DNA of 64,000 bases from Streptomyces sp. HD (GTDB taxonomy: Bacteria; Actinomycetota; Actinomycetes; Streptomycetales; Streptomycetaceae): the NCBI RefSeq assembly GCF_028369295.1, contig NZ_JAQMYP010000021.1:1-64000 (forward strand), in the 5' to 3' direction. Below are positions 21,948-31,183 of the stretch, piece by piece. The first letter of the stretch is position 1, and the number at the start of each line of letters is the position of its first letter. Both the position numbers and the translations under genes were made by a program. The notes below the pieces were generated by a model that saw nothing but the letters and a program-made list of their open reading frames with translations, was not told where the DNA came from and made no database searches.

Positions 21948-23441
21948 ATGAACACAATAGAGCCGCAAGATCCTGCCCATTCGATCAGCGAGATCGAATT
22001 ACCGGCCGACCCGGCCGATCTCTTCGTCGCCCTCTATGACGAGCTGCCGGACGAACACTTCAGCGGGCGCCAGGCGCTCACCTGGTACAACGACCCGGAC
22101 CTGCAGAACCTCGCCGACTCGGTGTGCGATGACGTCACCCAGCACGGCCGGGCCACACTCAGCCTGGTCCGCGGGATCATCCACGAGTACGGCGACATGG
22201 GGAGGTTCACCGTACTGATCGGCCTCGACCAGGCATTCCGCCACGCCGGAGTGCACCCGGGGTACATACCCGACACGAAGCTGGAGTGGCTCAGCAGGCG
22301 CTACAACGAAACACACAGCCTCAACAGCAACACAAAGCACACCGGGCTTTTACTGCCTCGCTTCACCCGCCCGGGCAGACTACTCGCCGAACCGGCCGAC
22401 AAACCCGATTTCTTCGGAGTGCACCGGGTGACTCCGTCCCAGTGTGCAGGAATACGCCACACGGGGATCGAGCCCGATATAGATCCGGGATTCCACCCCG
22501 AGAAACCGATTTCCATCGGGTCGGCGCCGATCGCGGAAACCCACCACGATCTGAAGTTCGATTACTCCGAGGCCAATGGCGCCGGTCTTTACCGGATCAC
22601 TCCGAAGGAGGGAGTCCTGGGCCCACGGATCGAAACAGTGATCCATGACCTGGAGAATTCGGGCGCCGTGATCGGAGTCCTGCCCGAGTGCACGCTCTCC
22701 AACGACCTGCTGGAGCACTGGGAGGGTCTGCTGGACGCCGACCCGCCACCGGCCAGCAGCCTGGAATGGATCCTCCTCGGCACAGGTCCGCTCGGCTGCA
22801 TGGATCCGCCGCCCAACCGGGCCGTTCTGGTGGACCGGATCACCGGGAAGCACCTGCTGAAGCAGGACAAGCGGGCCGGCTTCACCTTCGGCGTCGGTCA
22901 GGCGGCCGAGTGGGGGTTGCCGGGCCGCCCCGTGCGCGAACCCGTGGCCGAGGACATCACCAGGGGTCAACAGGTCACCGTCCTGGAAACCACCATGGGG
23001 CGCATCGCCGTCCTCATCTGCGAGGACGTCAAACAGAACGCCGCCTGGATCGGCAAGTGCCAGGCCTTCGGCGTCTCCCACATCTTCGTCCCGCTGTTCG
23101 CCGCACCGATCAGCTGGGAGCTGAAGAAATGGGAACGGATCGCCGCGGAGCACTGTGTCGACGAACTCGGCGCCTGGGTCGTGCTGGCCAACAGCCTCGC
23201 CGTGGGGCACGCACTGGATCTGGGGCCGCGGATCAAGCAGGAGGACTTCTTCAACTGCCTCGTGATCGGCCCGCGGATTCCCAGGCCGAAGGGGTACGTC
23301 AAGCATCCCGCCCAGTTCTGCCGTTCCGACAGCGGCACAGAGCTGGCCCGGGTCATCTGCGACGAGAACGGCGACAAGCCCGCGGTCGAGGTGGGTACGC
23401 CGCCGCCCCTGCCCTCGATCCAGTGCGGGCGAGGTGACTGA
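21948..23441 (+). CDS. Nitrilase-superfamily protein with a long N-terminal extension; two TTA codons
   Basis: A 497-residue protein. The C-terminal half has the carbon-nitrogen hydrolase triad: Glu247 in GVLPECTL, a Lys in the HLLKQDKRAGF segment (305 or 308), and Cys358 in IAVLICEDVKQN. It therefore probably cleaves or transfers an amide or nitrile group; the substrate is unknown. The first ~190 residues are not part of the ~270-residue nitrilase fold and match nothing I know (DLFVALYDELPDEHFSGRQAL...). Leu18 and Leu135 are TTA codons (21999-22001 and 22350-22352), and ATA, AAT and other AT-ending codons are commoner in its first 700 bases than in neighbours, which suggests recent acquisition. 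No signal peptide. Confidence 0.75.
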   Translation: MNTIEPQDPAHSISEIELPADPADLFVALYDELPDEHFSGRQALTWYNDPDLQNLADSVCDDVTQHGRATLSLVRGIIHEYGDMGRFTVLIGLDQAFRHAGVHPGYIPDTKLEWLSRRYNETHSLNSNTKHTGLLLPRFTRPGRLLAEPADKPDFFGVHRVTPSQCAGIRHTGIEPDIDPGFHPEKPISIGSAPIAETHHDLKFDYSEANGAGLYRITPKEGVLGPRIETVIHDLENSGAVIGVLPECTLSNDLLEHWEGLLDADPPPASSLEWILLGTGPLGCMDPPPNRAVLVDRITGKHLLKQDKRAGFTFGVGQAAEWGLPGRPVREPVAEDITRGQQVTVLETTMGRIAVLICEDVKQNAAWIGKCQAFGVSHIFVPLFAAPISWELKKWERIAAEHCVDELGAWVVLANSLAVGHALDLGPRIKQEDFFNCLVIGPRIPRPKGYVKHPAQFCRSDSGTELARVICDENGDKPAVEVGTPPPLPSIQCGRGD

Positions 23442-23477
23442 CACCGGGGTGAGACCGAGCGGACGTCGGCCGCCGGC

Positions 23478-24584
23478 TCACTCCAGCCCGTACACCCGCC
23501 TCGCGTTCCCCGCCGCCACCATCTCCGCCACTCGCTGTGCGTCCACGAGCGACCATGCCCCCTCGGCCACCCAGCCGCCGAGCACCCTGGCGAGGGCCTC
23601 GCGGAAGAGGCCCGCGCCCACCACGTGGAGTTCGGGCAGGCCCTGGGCCCCGCTGGAGAAGAGGATCTTGCCGAAGGGGGCCAGTTCCAGGATCTCGGCG
23701 AGGATCGTGGCCGCGCGGGCGCCCGTGCGGATGAGAGCGGCGCCCGAGTCGGTGTAGACGTGCGGGAAGACGCCGGCCAGATGGGCGGCATGGCGGTGGT
23801 AGGGGTAGCCGTGCAGCAGCACCAGGTCGGTGCCGAGGCCTGCGGTGGCGCGGACGAAGTCGGTGAGCAGGACCGGGTCCGTACGGTCGATGCGCAGGCC
23901 CGGCTCTCCCAGCCCCGCGTGCAGTTGGAGCGGCAGCCCCGATGCGATCGCGATCCACAGCAGATGCCGTAGCAGCACCGGGTCGGTCAGCTCCCCGCCC
24001 ACCCGGCGCCCCGCCAGCCAGCGGCCCGCCGCGCCCCGTACCTCTCCCGGCCCCGGGGGCTCGGGGGCGAGCGCGAGTCCGTGCCGTGCTCCGGCGACGG
24101 AGGTGAAGGCCACGGCGCCGGCCGCCGCGCCGTGCACCGATTCGGCGAGGTTGGCGAGGAAGGACTCGACGGTGCCGGAGGTGTCGGCGACCTGTTCGGC
24201 GAGCAGCTCCAGGCGCACGATCTCGCGGGCCCCGGCGGAGGCCGCGGAGGCGAGCTCGTCGGGGCCGGTGAGGTCGCCGGGCACGCCGGTGTCGATCAGA
24301 TACGTCGTGATGCCGCTGCCGCGCAGCAGGCGCCGGCCCGACTCCAGTACGCCCAGTTCACGACGCCTGGCCAGATAGCGGGCGGGTGAGCAGTGCGGTT
24401 CCAGGCCGAGTAACGGGGGGCACCAACGTCGTACGGCGAAACCCGTCTGGGTGTCGAAGAGTGTGGTCCCCGGGGCGGGCGGGCCCTCCGTGCGGGCCAA
24501 CTGGGCCTCGAAGGTGCCGAGGCCCAGCTCCGTCCTCAGTACGCCGTGACAGTACTGGTCCACGAGGGACGGCGTTTCGATCAT
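23478..24584 (-). CDS. Amidohydrolase-like (amidohydrolase_2) protein with a TTA codon
   Basis: A 368-residue TIM-barrel protein resembling metal-dependent amidohydrolases of the amidohydrolase_2 group. Seen: SLVDQYCHG at the N-terminus (usually VDxHxH, here D-Q-Y-C-H, so the first metal site is altered), LPLQLHAGLGEPG, LVLLHGYPYHRHAAHLAGVFPHVYTDSG and GKILFSSGAQGLPELHVVGA. The GLGE and HGYPY segments are typical of the FluG-like amidohydrolases that act on gamma-glutamyl or amide bonds. Leu58 is TTA (24413-24411). It is convergent with the nitrilase-like gene, 37 bases from its stop. Start ATG 24584. Confidence 0.78.
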   Translation of the reverse strand: MIETPSLVDQYCHGVLRTELGLGTFEAQLARTEGPPAPGTTLFDTQTGFAVRRWCPPLLGLEPHCSPARYLARRRELGVLESGRRLLRGSGITTYLIDTGVPGDLTGPDELASAASAGAREIVRLELLAEQVADTSGTVESFLANLAESVHGAAAGAVAFTSVAGARHGLALAPEPPGPGEVRGAAGRWLAGRRVGGELTDPVLLRHLLWIAIASGLPLQLHAGLGEPGLRIDRTDPVLLTDFVRATAGLGTDLVLLHGYPYHRHAAHLAGVFPHVYTDSGAALIRTGARAATILAEILELAPFGKILFSSGAQGLPELHVVGAGLFREALARVLGGWVAEGAWSLVDAQRVAEMVAAGNARRVYGLE

Positions 24585-24688
24585 CCTGGCTCCCCGTGGG
24601 CGGACCGTGCTTGCTACAGGTCCTAACGGGTGAACCGGTGACTTGGTGTTGCGGAAGTGGGAGGGTCGCTCAGGAAAAAGTGGGTGGC

Positions 24689-24979
24689 TCAGCCGCCGAG
24701 CTGAATGCCCGCCATCCGCTTCCACTCGTACTTGCCCGTCGTCACCTTCGCCGCGAACTCGCCGTCGAAGGACTCGTGGCGCGTGACGCCGGCCTTCTCC
24801 ACGGCCTGCTCGGCGATCTCGTACGACGGTGCCACCAGGTCTCCCCAGCCGCCGTCCTCGCCGACGAGCACGATGCGGGCGCCACGCTGTCCGATGTACG
24901 CGACCTGCGCCTCGGCGCCGCCGTGGGACTTCGCGAAGGTGTTGATCTGCTTGGCCAGCTTGGCCACCTTGTCTGCCAT
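24689..24979 (-). CDS. Small conserved-looking hypothetical protein
   Basis: A 96-residue soluble protein (MADKVAKLAKQINTFAKSHGG...). It has a helical start, a beta-rich middle (QVAYIGQRGARIVLVGEDGGWGDLV) and a basic tail. No motif recognised. ATG 24979. It lies between the amidohydrolase-like gene and ctaB, with about 70-100 bases on each side, and shows the normal codon use of the backbone rather than that of the TTA block. Confidence 0.65.
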   Translation of the reverse strand: MADKVAKLAKQINTFAKSHGGAEAQVAYIGQRGARIVLVGEDGGWGDLVAPSYEIAEQAVEKAGVTRHESFDGEFAAKVTTGKYEWKRMAGIQLGG

Positions 24980-25048
24980 GGCCAGGATGCTACTCGCGAG
25001 TAGATCAGGTGGCGAGAGCAGGGCCCTGTGACCTACATCAGAACCACG

Positions 25049-26017
25049 TCAGCGCAGGAACGGGTCCACGGCCACGGCCACGAAGAGCAGCGAGACATAG
25101 GTGATGGACCAGTGGAACAGCCGCATCTCCTTCAGCTTTCCGCCCGTCACCTCCGCCTTCGCCCGGTTCTGCAGCGCGTGCGCCTCCCACAGCCACCAGC
25201 CGCCCGAGGCGAGCGCGACCGCGGTGTAGAACCAGCCCGTGTAGCCCAGCGGCGTCAGCAGGAGCGAGACCGCGACCATCACCCAGCTGTAGATGACGAT
25301 CTGCTTGGCGACGACCTTGTTGGAGGCGATGACGGGGAGCATCGGCACGCCCACGCGCGCGTAGTCGTCCTTCACCTTCATGGACAGCGGCCAGTAGTGC
25401 GGCGGCGTCCAGAAGAAGATCACCATGAAGAGGATGAGCGGGGCCCAGGACAGGGAGTTCGTGACCGCGGACCAGCCGATCAGTACCGGCATGCAGCCCG
25501 CGATGCCGCCCCACACGATGTTCTGCGCCGTGCGGCGCTTGAGGATCATCGTGTAGACGACGACGTAGAAGAGGAGCGCGCCGAGGGAGAGCCAGGCCGA
25601 GAGCCAGTTGACGGTGAGGCCGAACAGCAGCGTGGAGACGACCGCCAGGGTGATGCCGAAGGCCAGGCACTCGCGCGGCGACACCATGCCGGTGACCAGC
25701 GGACGCTGCGAGGTGCGGTCCATGAGCGCGTCGATGTCACGGTCGATGTACATGTTCAGCGCGTTGGCGCCACCCGCGGACAGGTAGCCGCCGATGCAGG
25801 TGAGCAGCACCAGACCGAGGTCCGGCACGCCCTGCTCGGCCAGGAACATCACCGGAACGGTGGTGATGAGCAGCAGCTCGATGATCCGCGGCTTGGTAAG
25901 CGCCACGAACGCCTTGACCCGGGCCCCGATCGGCCGCCGGCTCGGGCTCTGGCTCGTCCCGATAATCCCCGCTGGACGGGATTCAACGGCCGTCACGCAC
26001 ACCCCTGACAGAGACAT
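25049..26017 (-). CDS. ctaB: Protohaem IX farnesyltransferase (haem O synthase)
   Basis: Converts haem B to haem O, the step before CtaA. The 322-residue UbiA-family protein has about nine helices. The diagnostic prenyl-diphosphate loops are NALNMYIDRDIDALMDRTSQRP (N-x-x-x-D-x-x-x-D) and FFWTPPHYWPLSMKVKDDYARVGVPMLP; KPRIIELLLITT precedes helix 1. ATG 26017 has GGGGAGG nine bases upstream; a GTG at 26002 (MCVTAVESRP) is the alternative. Divergent from tkt. Confidence 0.95.
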   Translation of the reverse strand: MSLSGVCVTAVESRPAGIIGTSQSPSRRPIGARVKAFVALTKPRIIELLLITTVPVMFLAEQGVPDLGLVLLTCIGGYLSAGGANALNMYIDRDIDALMDRTSQRPLVTGMVSPRECLAFGITLAVVSTLLFGLTVNWLSAWLSLGALLFYVVVYTMILKRRTAQNIVWGGIAGCMPVLIGWSAVTNSLSWAPLILFMVIFFWTPPHYWPLSMKVKDDYARVGVPMLPVIASNKVVAKQIVIYSWVMVAVSLLLTPLGYTGWFYTAVALASGGWWLWEAHALQNRAKAEVTGGKLKEMRLFHWSITYVSLLFVAVAVDPFLR

Positions 26018-26381
26018 CCCAGCAAGCCTCCCCGTGTGAAGTCCCGGTAAAGGCTCGCGCGTACCACGCCACTGTAGACGTTGCCCAGACCCGGACATTC
26101 GCGGGGGTGGGGTCGTGTTGGAGGGGGCCGTCCGACGGGCGCGCCGAAGCTCGATTGAGCACCCGGATGAGCGGCTCCGTATTCACATGCCGAATGCGGA
26201 ACGACCCGGTCGGGAGGCACATCCCGGCGACTCCCGGCAGTCTGGAATGACGCGAAAAAACGCACGTACTTCCGGGGGTAGGCTCGACAACGGCCGGCCG
26301 ACGCCGAGTACGCCGGCAGCCGGTGGGCGTGTGTGCCCGTGACACCGGCAACCGACATGTGGAGAGGAGCCCTGACCCAGG
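26018..26381. promoter_or_regulatory. Divergent promoter region between ctaB and tkt
   Basis: A 364-base gap with lower GC than the genes. No real ORF is supported. TAGGCT at 26279-26284 could be a -10 for the tkt operon, about 100 bases before its GTG, but the -35 is not clear. A GGAGAGGAG ribosome site lies upstream of the tkt start. I see no palindrome of note. Confidence 0.35.
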
Positions 26382-28487
26382 GTGAGCACCAAGCCGACCA
26401 CCACAGACCTCGACTGGACCGAGTTGGACCAGCGGGCCGTCGACACCGCCCGTGTCCTGGCCGCCGACGCCGTACAGAAGGTCGGCAACGGCCATCCGGG
26501 TACGGCGATGAGCCTGGCACCTGCCGCCTACACCCTCTTCCAGAAGGTGATGCGGCACGACCCCGCGGACGCCGAGTGGGTCGGGCGAGACCGCTTCGTG
26601 CTGTCCGCCGGCCACTCGTCCCTGACCCTCTACACCCAGCTCTACCTGGCCGGCTTCGGCCTGGAGCTGGAGGACCTGAAGGCGTTCAGGACGTGGGGGT
26701 CGAAGACCCCGGGTCACCCGGAGTACGGCCACACCGTGGGCGTGGAGACCACCACCGGCCCGCTGGGCCAGGGTGTCGCCAACGCCGTCGGCATGGCGAT
26801 GGCCGCCCGCTACGAGCGCGGTCTGTTCGACCCGGAGGCCGCCGAGGGCACCTCCCCCTTCGACCACTTCGTCTACGTCATCGCCGGTGACGGCTGCCTC
26901 CAGGAGGGCATCTCCGCCGAGGCGTCCTCGATGGCCGGTCACCAGAAGCTCGGCAACCTGATCCTGCTGTGGGACGACAACCACATCTCGATCGAGGGCG
27001 ACACCGAGACGGCCGTCTCCGAGGACACCGTCAAGCGGTACGAGGCGTACGGCTGGCATGTGCAGCGGATCGCCCCGAAGCCGGACGGCGACCTCGACCC
27101 GCACGCCATCTACAACGCGATCGAGGAAGCGAAGAAGGTGACGGACAAGCCGTCCTTCATCGCGATGCGCTCGATCATCGCCTGGCCCGCCCCGAACGCG
27201 CAGAACACCGAGGCCGCCCACGGCTCGGCGCTCGGTGACGACGAGGTCGCGGCCACCAAGCGCGTCCTCGGCTTCGACCCGGAGCAGTCCTTCGAGGTCG
27301 CCGACGAGGTCATCACCCACAGCCGCAAGGCCCTGGAGCGCGGTGCCCTGGCGAAGGCGGAGTGGGAGAAGTCCTTCCAGCTCTGGCGGGACAACAACCC
27401 CGAGCGCGCCGCCGAGTTCGACCGGATCAGCAAGGGCGAGCTGCCCACCGGCTGGGAGGAGAAGCTCCCGGTCTTCGAGCCCGGCAAGGGCGTCGCGACG
27501 CGTGCCGCGTCCGGCAAGGTGCTGCAGGCTCTGGGTGCGGTCATCCCGGAGCTGTGGGGCGGCTCGGCCGACCTGGCCGGCTCCAACAACACGACGATCG
27601 ACAAGACGTCGTCGTTCCTCCCGGCGGACAACCCGCTCCCGGAGGCCGACCCGTACGGCCGCACGATCCACTTCGGCATCCGCGAGCACTCCATGGCCGC
27701 GGAGATGAACGGCATCGCGCTGCACGGCAACACCCGTATCTACGGCGGCACCTTCCTGGTGTTCTCCGACTACATGCGCAACGCCGTACGTCTGTCGGCG
27801 CTGATGCACCTGCCGGTGACGTACGTGTGGACGCACGACTCCATCGGTCTGGGTGAGGACGGCCCCACGCACCAGCCGATCGAGCACCTCGCGTCCCTGC
27901 GCGCCATCCCCGGTCTCAACGTCGTCCGCCCGGCCGACGCCAACGAGACCGCGATCGCCTGGCGCGAGATCCTCAAGCGCTACACCAAGGAATTCGGCAA
28001 GGGTGCCCCGCACGGGCTCGCGCTGACCCGTCAGGGTGTGCCGACGTACGAGGCCGACGACAACGCCGCGCGCGGTGGCTATGTGCTGTTCGAGGCCGAC
28101 GGTGGCGAGCCGCAGGTCGTCCTCATCGCGACCGGTTCCGAGGTGCACGTCGCCGTCGAGGCGCGCGAGCGGCTCCAGGCCGACGGTGTGCCGACGCGGG
28201 TCGTGTCGATGCCGTCCGTGGAGTGGTTCGAGGAGCAGGACCAGGGGTACCGGGACAGCGTTCTGCCGCCGGCCGTCAAGGCGCGGGTCGCCGTGGAGGC
28301 CGGTATCGGTCTGACCTGGCACAAGTACGTCGGGGATGCGGGCCGCATCGTTTCCCTGGAGCACTTCGGTGCTTCGGCGGACGGCAAGGTCCTTTTCCGG
28401 GAGTACGGCTTCACTGCCGAGAACGTGGCTGCCGTCGCGCGGACTGTGCTTGATTCAACTACGGGCCTCGCCGCGACCCAGCGCTGA
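26382..28487 (+). CDS. tkt: Transketolase
   Basis: TPP-dependent enzyme moving two-carbon units in the non-oxidative pentose-phosphate pathway. At 701 residues it is full length. Seen: NGHPGTAMSLAPAAYTLFQ with the catalytic His, the TPP motif GDGCLQEGISAEASSMAGHQ...NDNH-type segment (LLWDDNHISIEGDTE), the pyrimidine-domain RTIHFGIREHSMAAEMNGIALHG with the catalytic Glu, and THDSIGLGEDGPTHQPIEHLA. GTG 26382 starts the usual sequence. First gene of tkt-tal-zwf-opcA-pgl. Confidence 0.96.
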   Translation: MSTKPTTTDLDWTELDQRAVDTARVLAADAVQKVGNGHPGTAMSLAPAAYTLFQKVMRHDPADAEWVGRDRFVLSAGHSSLTLYTQLYLAGFGLELEDLKAFRTWGSKTPGHPEYGHTVGVETTTGPLGQGVANAVGMAMAARYERGLFDPEAAEGTSPFDHFVYVIAGDGCLQEGISAEASSMAGHQKLGNLILLWDDNHISIEGDTETAVSEDTVKRYEAYGWHVQRIAPKPDGDLDPHAIYNAIEEAKKVTDKPSFIAMRSIIAWPAPNAQNTEAAHGSALGDDEVAATKRVLGFDPEQSFEVADEVITHSRKALERGALAKAEWEKSFQLWRDNNPERAAEFDRISKGELPTGWEEKLPVFEPGKGVATRAASGKVLQALGAVIPELWGGSADLAGSNNTTIDKTSSFLPADNPLPEADPYGRTIHFGIREHSMAAEMNGIALHGNTRIYGGTFLVFSDYMRNAVRLSALMHLPVTYVWTHDSIGLGEDGPTHQPIEHLASLRAIPGLNVVRPADANETAIAWREILKRYTKEFGKGAPHGLALTRQGVPTYEADDNAARGGYVLFEADGGEPQVVLIATGSEVHVAVEARERLQADGVPTRVVSMPSVEWFEEQDQGYRDSVLPPAVKARVAVEAGIGLTWHKYVGDAGRIVSLEHFGASADGKVLFREYGFTAENVAAVARTVLDSTTGLAATQR

Positions 28488-28521
28488 CGCTCATATACGA
28501 GACGTAGGAGTTTGATTTTCC

Positions 28522-29640
28522 ATGACAGACGCACTGAAGCGCCTCTCCGAGGAAGGCGTCGCGATCTGGCTGGACGACCTGTCGCGCCAGCGCATCACGT
28601 CCGGCAACCTCGCCGAGCTGATCGACCAGCAGCACGTCGTCGGTGTCACCACCAACCCGACGATCTTCCAGAAGGCGATCAGCGGCGGTGACGGGTACGA
28701 GCAGCAGGTCGCCGACCTGGCCGCCCGCAAGGTGACGGTCGAAGAGGCGATCCGCATGATCACCGCGGCGGACGTCCGGGACGCCGCCGACATCCTGCGC
28801 CCGGTCTTCGACGCCACCGGCGGTCAGGACGGCCGGGTCTCCATCGAGGTCGACCCGCGGCTCGCGCACAACACCCGCGCGACCGTCGCCGAGGCCAAGC
28901 AGCTGGCCTGGCTGGTCGACCGTCCCAACACCCTGATCAAGATCCCGGCTACCAAGGCCGGCCTTCCGGCGATCACCGAGGTCATCGGCCTCGGCATCAG
29001 CGTCAACGTCACGCTGATCTTCTCGCTGGAGCGCTACCGCGAGGTCATGGACGCCTACCTGGCCGGTCTGGAGAAGGCCAAGGAGCGCGGGCTCGACCTG
29101 TCGCTCATCCGCTCGGTCGCCTCCTTCTTCGTGTCCCGTGTGGACACCGAGATCGACAAGCGCATCGACGCGCTCGGCACCGACGAGGCCAAGGCCGCGC
29201 GCGGCAAGGCGGGCGTGGCCAACGCGCGCCTCGCCTACGAGGCGTACGAGGAGGTCTTCGCTTCGGACCGCTGGAGCGTGCTGGAGAACGCGGGCGCCAA
29301 CAAGCAGCGCCCGCTGTGGGCCTCCACCGGCGTGAAGGACCCGGCCTACAAGGCGACCCTGTACGTCGACGACCTGGTGGCGCCGAACACGGTCAACACC
29401 ATGCCGGAGGCGACCCTCCACGCCACGGAGGAGAAGGGCGAGATCACCGGCAACTCCATCGCCGGCAGCTACGCCCAGGCCCGCGCCGACCTGGACGCCG
29501 TCGAGAAGCTCGGCATCTCGTACGACGACGTGGTGCAGCTGCTGGAGGACGAGGGCGTCGAGAAGTTCGAGGCGTCCTGGAACGACCTGCTCAAGTCGAC
29601 CGAGGCAGAGCTGGCGCGCCTCGCCCCCTCGGAGGGCTGA
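28522..29640 (+). CDS. tal: Transaldolase
   Basis: Transfers dihydroxyacetone units between sedoheptulose 7-phosphate and glyceraldehyde 3-phosphate. The 372 residues are typical of the actinobacterial/cyanobacterial type. The family block GVTTNPTIFQKAI is near residue 45, the Schiff-base Lys is in NTLIKIPATKAGLPAI near residue 140, and SVASFFVSRVDTEID follows. ATG 28522 follows tkt by 34 bases, without a hairpin between them, so it is in the same operon. Confidence 0.95.
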   Translation: MTDALKRLSEEGVAIWLDDLSRQRITSGNLAELIDQQHVVGVTTNPTIFQKAISGGDGYEQQVADLAARKVTVEEAIRMITAADVRDAADILRPVFDATGGQDGRVSIEVDPRLAHNTRATVAEAKQLAWLVDRPNTLIKIPATKAGLPAITEVIGLGISVNVTLIFSLERYREVMDAYLAGLEKAKERGLDLSLIRSVASFFVSRVDTEIDKRIDALGTDEAKAARGKAGVANARLAYEAYEEVFASDRWSVLENAGANKQRPLWASTGVKDPAYKATLYVDDLVAPNTVNTMPEATLHATEEKGEITGNSIAGSYAQARADLDAVEKLGISYDDVVQLLEDEGVEKFEASWNDLLKSTEAELARLAPSEG

Positions 29641-29644
29641 TCCC

Positions 29645-31183
29645 TTGCCACCCTTCAACGTCACTGAAGCGAACCCGCTTCGTGACGCCGCCGACCGACG
29701 GCTCCCGCGTATCGCGGGGCCGTCGGGCCTGGTGATCTTCGGCGTTACGGGCGATTTGTCACGTAAAAAGCTGATGCCCGCCGTGTACGACCTCGCCAAC
29801 CGGGGTCTGCTGCCGCCGGGCTTCTCGCTGGTCGGCTTCGCCCGCCGCGAGTGGGCCCACGAGGACTTCGCACAGGAGGTCCACGACGCGGTCAAGGAGC
29901 ACGCCCGCACCCCCTTCCGCGAGGAGGTCTGGCAGCAGCTCATCCAGGGCATGCGCTTCGTGCAGGGCACCTTCGACGACGACGATGCCTTCGAGCGGCT
30001 GCGCGCCACCATCGAGGAGCTGGACAAGGCCCAGGGCACGGGCGGCAACTTCGCCTTCTACCTGTCGGTGCCGCCGCGCTCCTTCCCGGTGGTCATCCAG
30101 CAGCTGAAGAAGCACGGCCTCGCCGACCAGTCGTCCGGCTCCTGGCGCCGCGCGGTCATCGAGAAGCCCTTCGGCCACGACCTGAAGTCGGCCGAGGAGC
30201 TCAACAAGGTCGTGCACGAGGTCTTCGCCCCGGACCAGGTCTTCCGTATCGACCACTACCTGGGCAAGGAGACCGTCCAGAACATCCTGGCGCTGCGGTT
30301 CGCCAACACGATGTTCGAGCCGATCTGGAACCGGTCCTTCGTGGACCATGTGCAGATCACCATGGCCGAGGACATCGGCATCGGCGGCCGGGCCGGCTAC
30401 TACGACGGCATCGGCGCCGCCCGTGACGTCATCCAGAACCACCTCCTGCAGCTGATGGCCCTGACCGCCATGGAGGAGCCCGCCTCCTTCGACGCGGACG
30501 CGCTGGCGGCGGAGAAGACCAAGGTGCTCGGGGCGGTCAGACTCCCCAAGGACCTGGGCCGCGACACGGTGTTCGCGCAGTACGCGGCCGGCTGGCAGGG
30601 CGGCGAGAAGGCGGTCGGGTATCTCCAGGAGGAGGGCACCGACGCCAAGTCGAAGACCGACACGTACGCCGCGATCAAGCTGGGAATCGACAACCGCCGC
30701 TGGGCGGGCGTCCCTTTCTACCTGCGCACCGGCAAGCGGCTCGGCCGCCGCGTCACCGAGATCGCGGTCGTGTTCCAGCGGGCGCCGCACTCCCCGTTCG
30801 ACACGACGGCCACCGAGGAGCTGGGCCAGAACGCGATCGTGATCCGCGTCCAGCCCGACGAGGGCGTCACGGTCCGCTTCGGTTCGAAGGTGCCCGGCAC
30901 CTCGATGGAGATCAGGGACGTGTCGATGGACTTCGCGTACGGCGAGTCCTTCACGGAGTCCTCGCCCGAAGCGTACGAGCGCCTGATCCTCGACGTCCTG
31001 CTCGGCGACTCCAACCTCTTCCCGCGCACCGAGGAGGTCGAGCTGTCCTGGAAGATCCTCGACCCGATCGAGGAGTACTGGGACACGCACGGCAGGCCCG
31101 CCCAGTACCCGTCCGGTACCTGGGGTCCCGTCGAGGCGGACGAAATGCTGGAGCGAGACGGACGGAGCTGGCGCCGGCCATGA
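29645..31183 (+). CDS. zwf: Glucose-6-phosphate 1-dehydrogenase
   Basis: First enzyme of the oxidative pentose-phosphate pathway; makes 6-phosphogluconolactone and NAD(P)H. The 512-residue protein has the nucleotide motif FGVTGDLSRKKLMPAVYDL near residue 33 and the active-site RIDHYLGKETVQN with catalytic His. The start is TTG 29645 (MPPFNVTEANPLRD), four bases after the tal stop; no better start exists in frame. The stop overlaps opcA (ATGA). Confidence 0.95.
   Translation: MPPFNVTEANPLRDAADRRLPRIAGPSGLVIFGVTGDLSRKKLMPAVYDLANRGLLPPGFSLVGFARREWAHEDFAQEVHDAVKEHARTPFREEVWQQLIQGMRFVQGTFDDDDAFERLRATIEELDKAQGTGGNFAFYLSVPPRSFPVVIQQLKKHGLADQSSGSWRRAVIEKPFGHDLKSAEELNKVVHEVFAPDQVFRIDHYLGKETVQNILALRFANTMFEPIWNRSFVDHVQITMAEDIGIGGRAGYYDGIGAARDVIQNHLLQLMALTAMEEPASFDADALAAEKTKVLGAVRLPKDLGRDTVFAQYAAGWQGGEKAVGYLQEEGTDAKSKTDTYAAIKLGIDNRRWAGVPFYLRTGKRLGRRVTEIAVVFQRAPHSPFDTTATEELGQNAIVIRVQPDEGVTVRFGSKVPGTSMEIRDVSMDFAYGESFTESSPEAYERLILDVLLGDSNLFPRTEEVELSWKILDPIEEYWDTHGRPAQYPSGTWGPVEADEMLERDGRSWRRP

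Noticed and set aside
25983..28364. A 793-codon open frame on the minus strand over tkt
   Set aside because: It mirrors the transketolase gene in the antisense direction and has no motifs.
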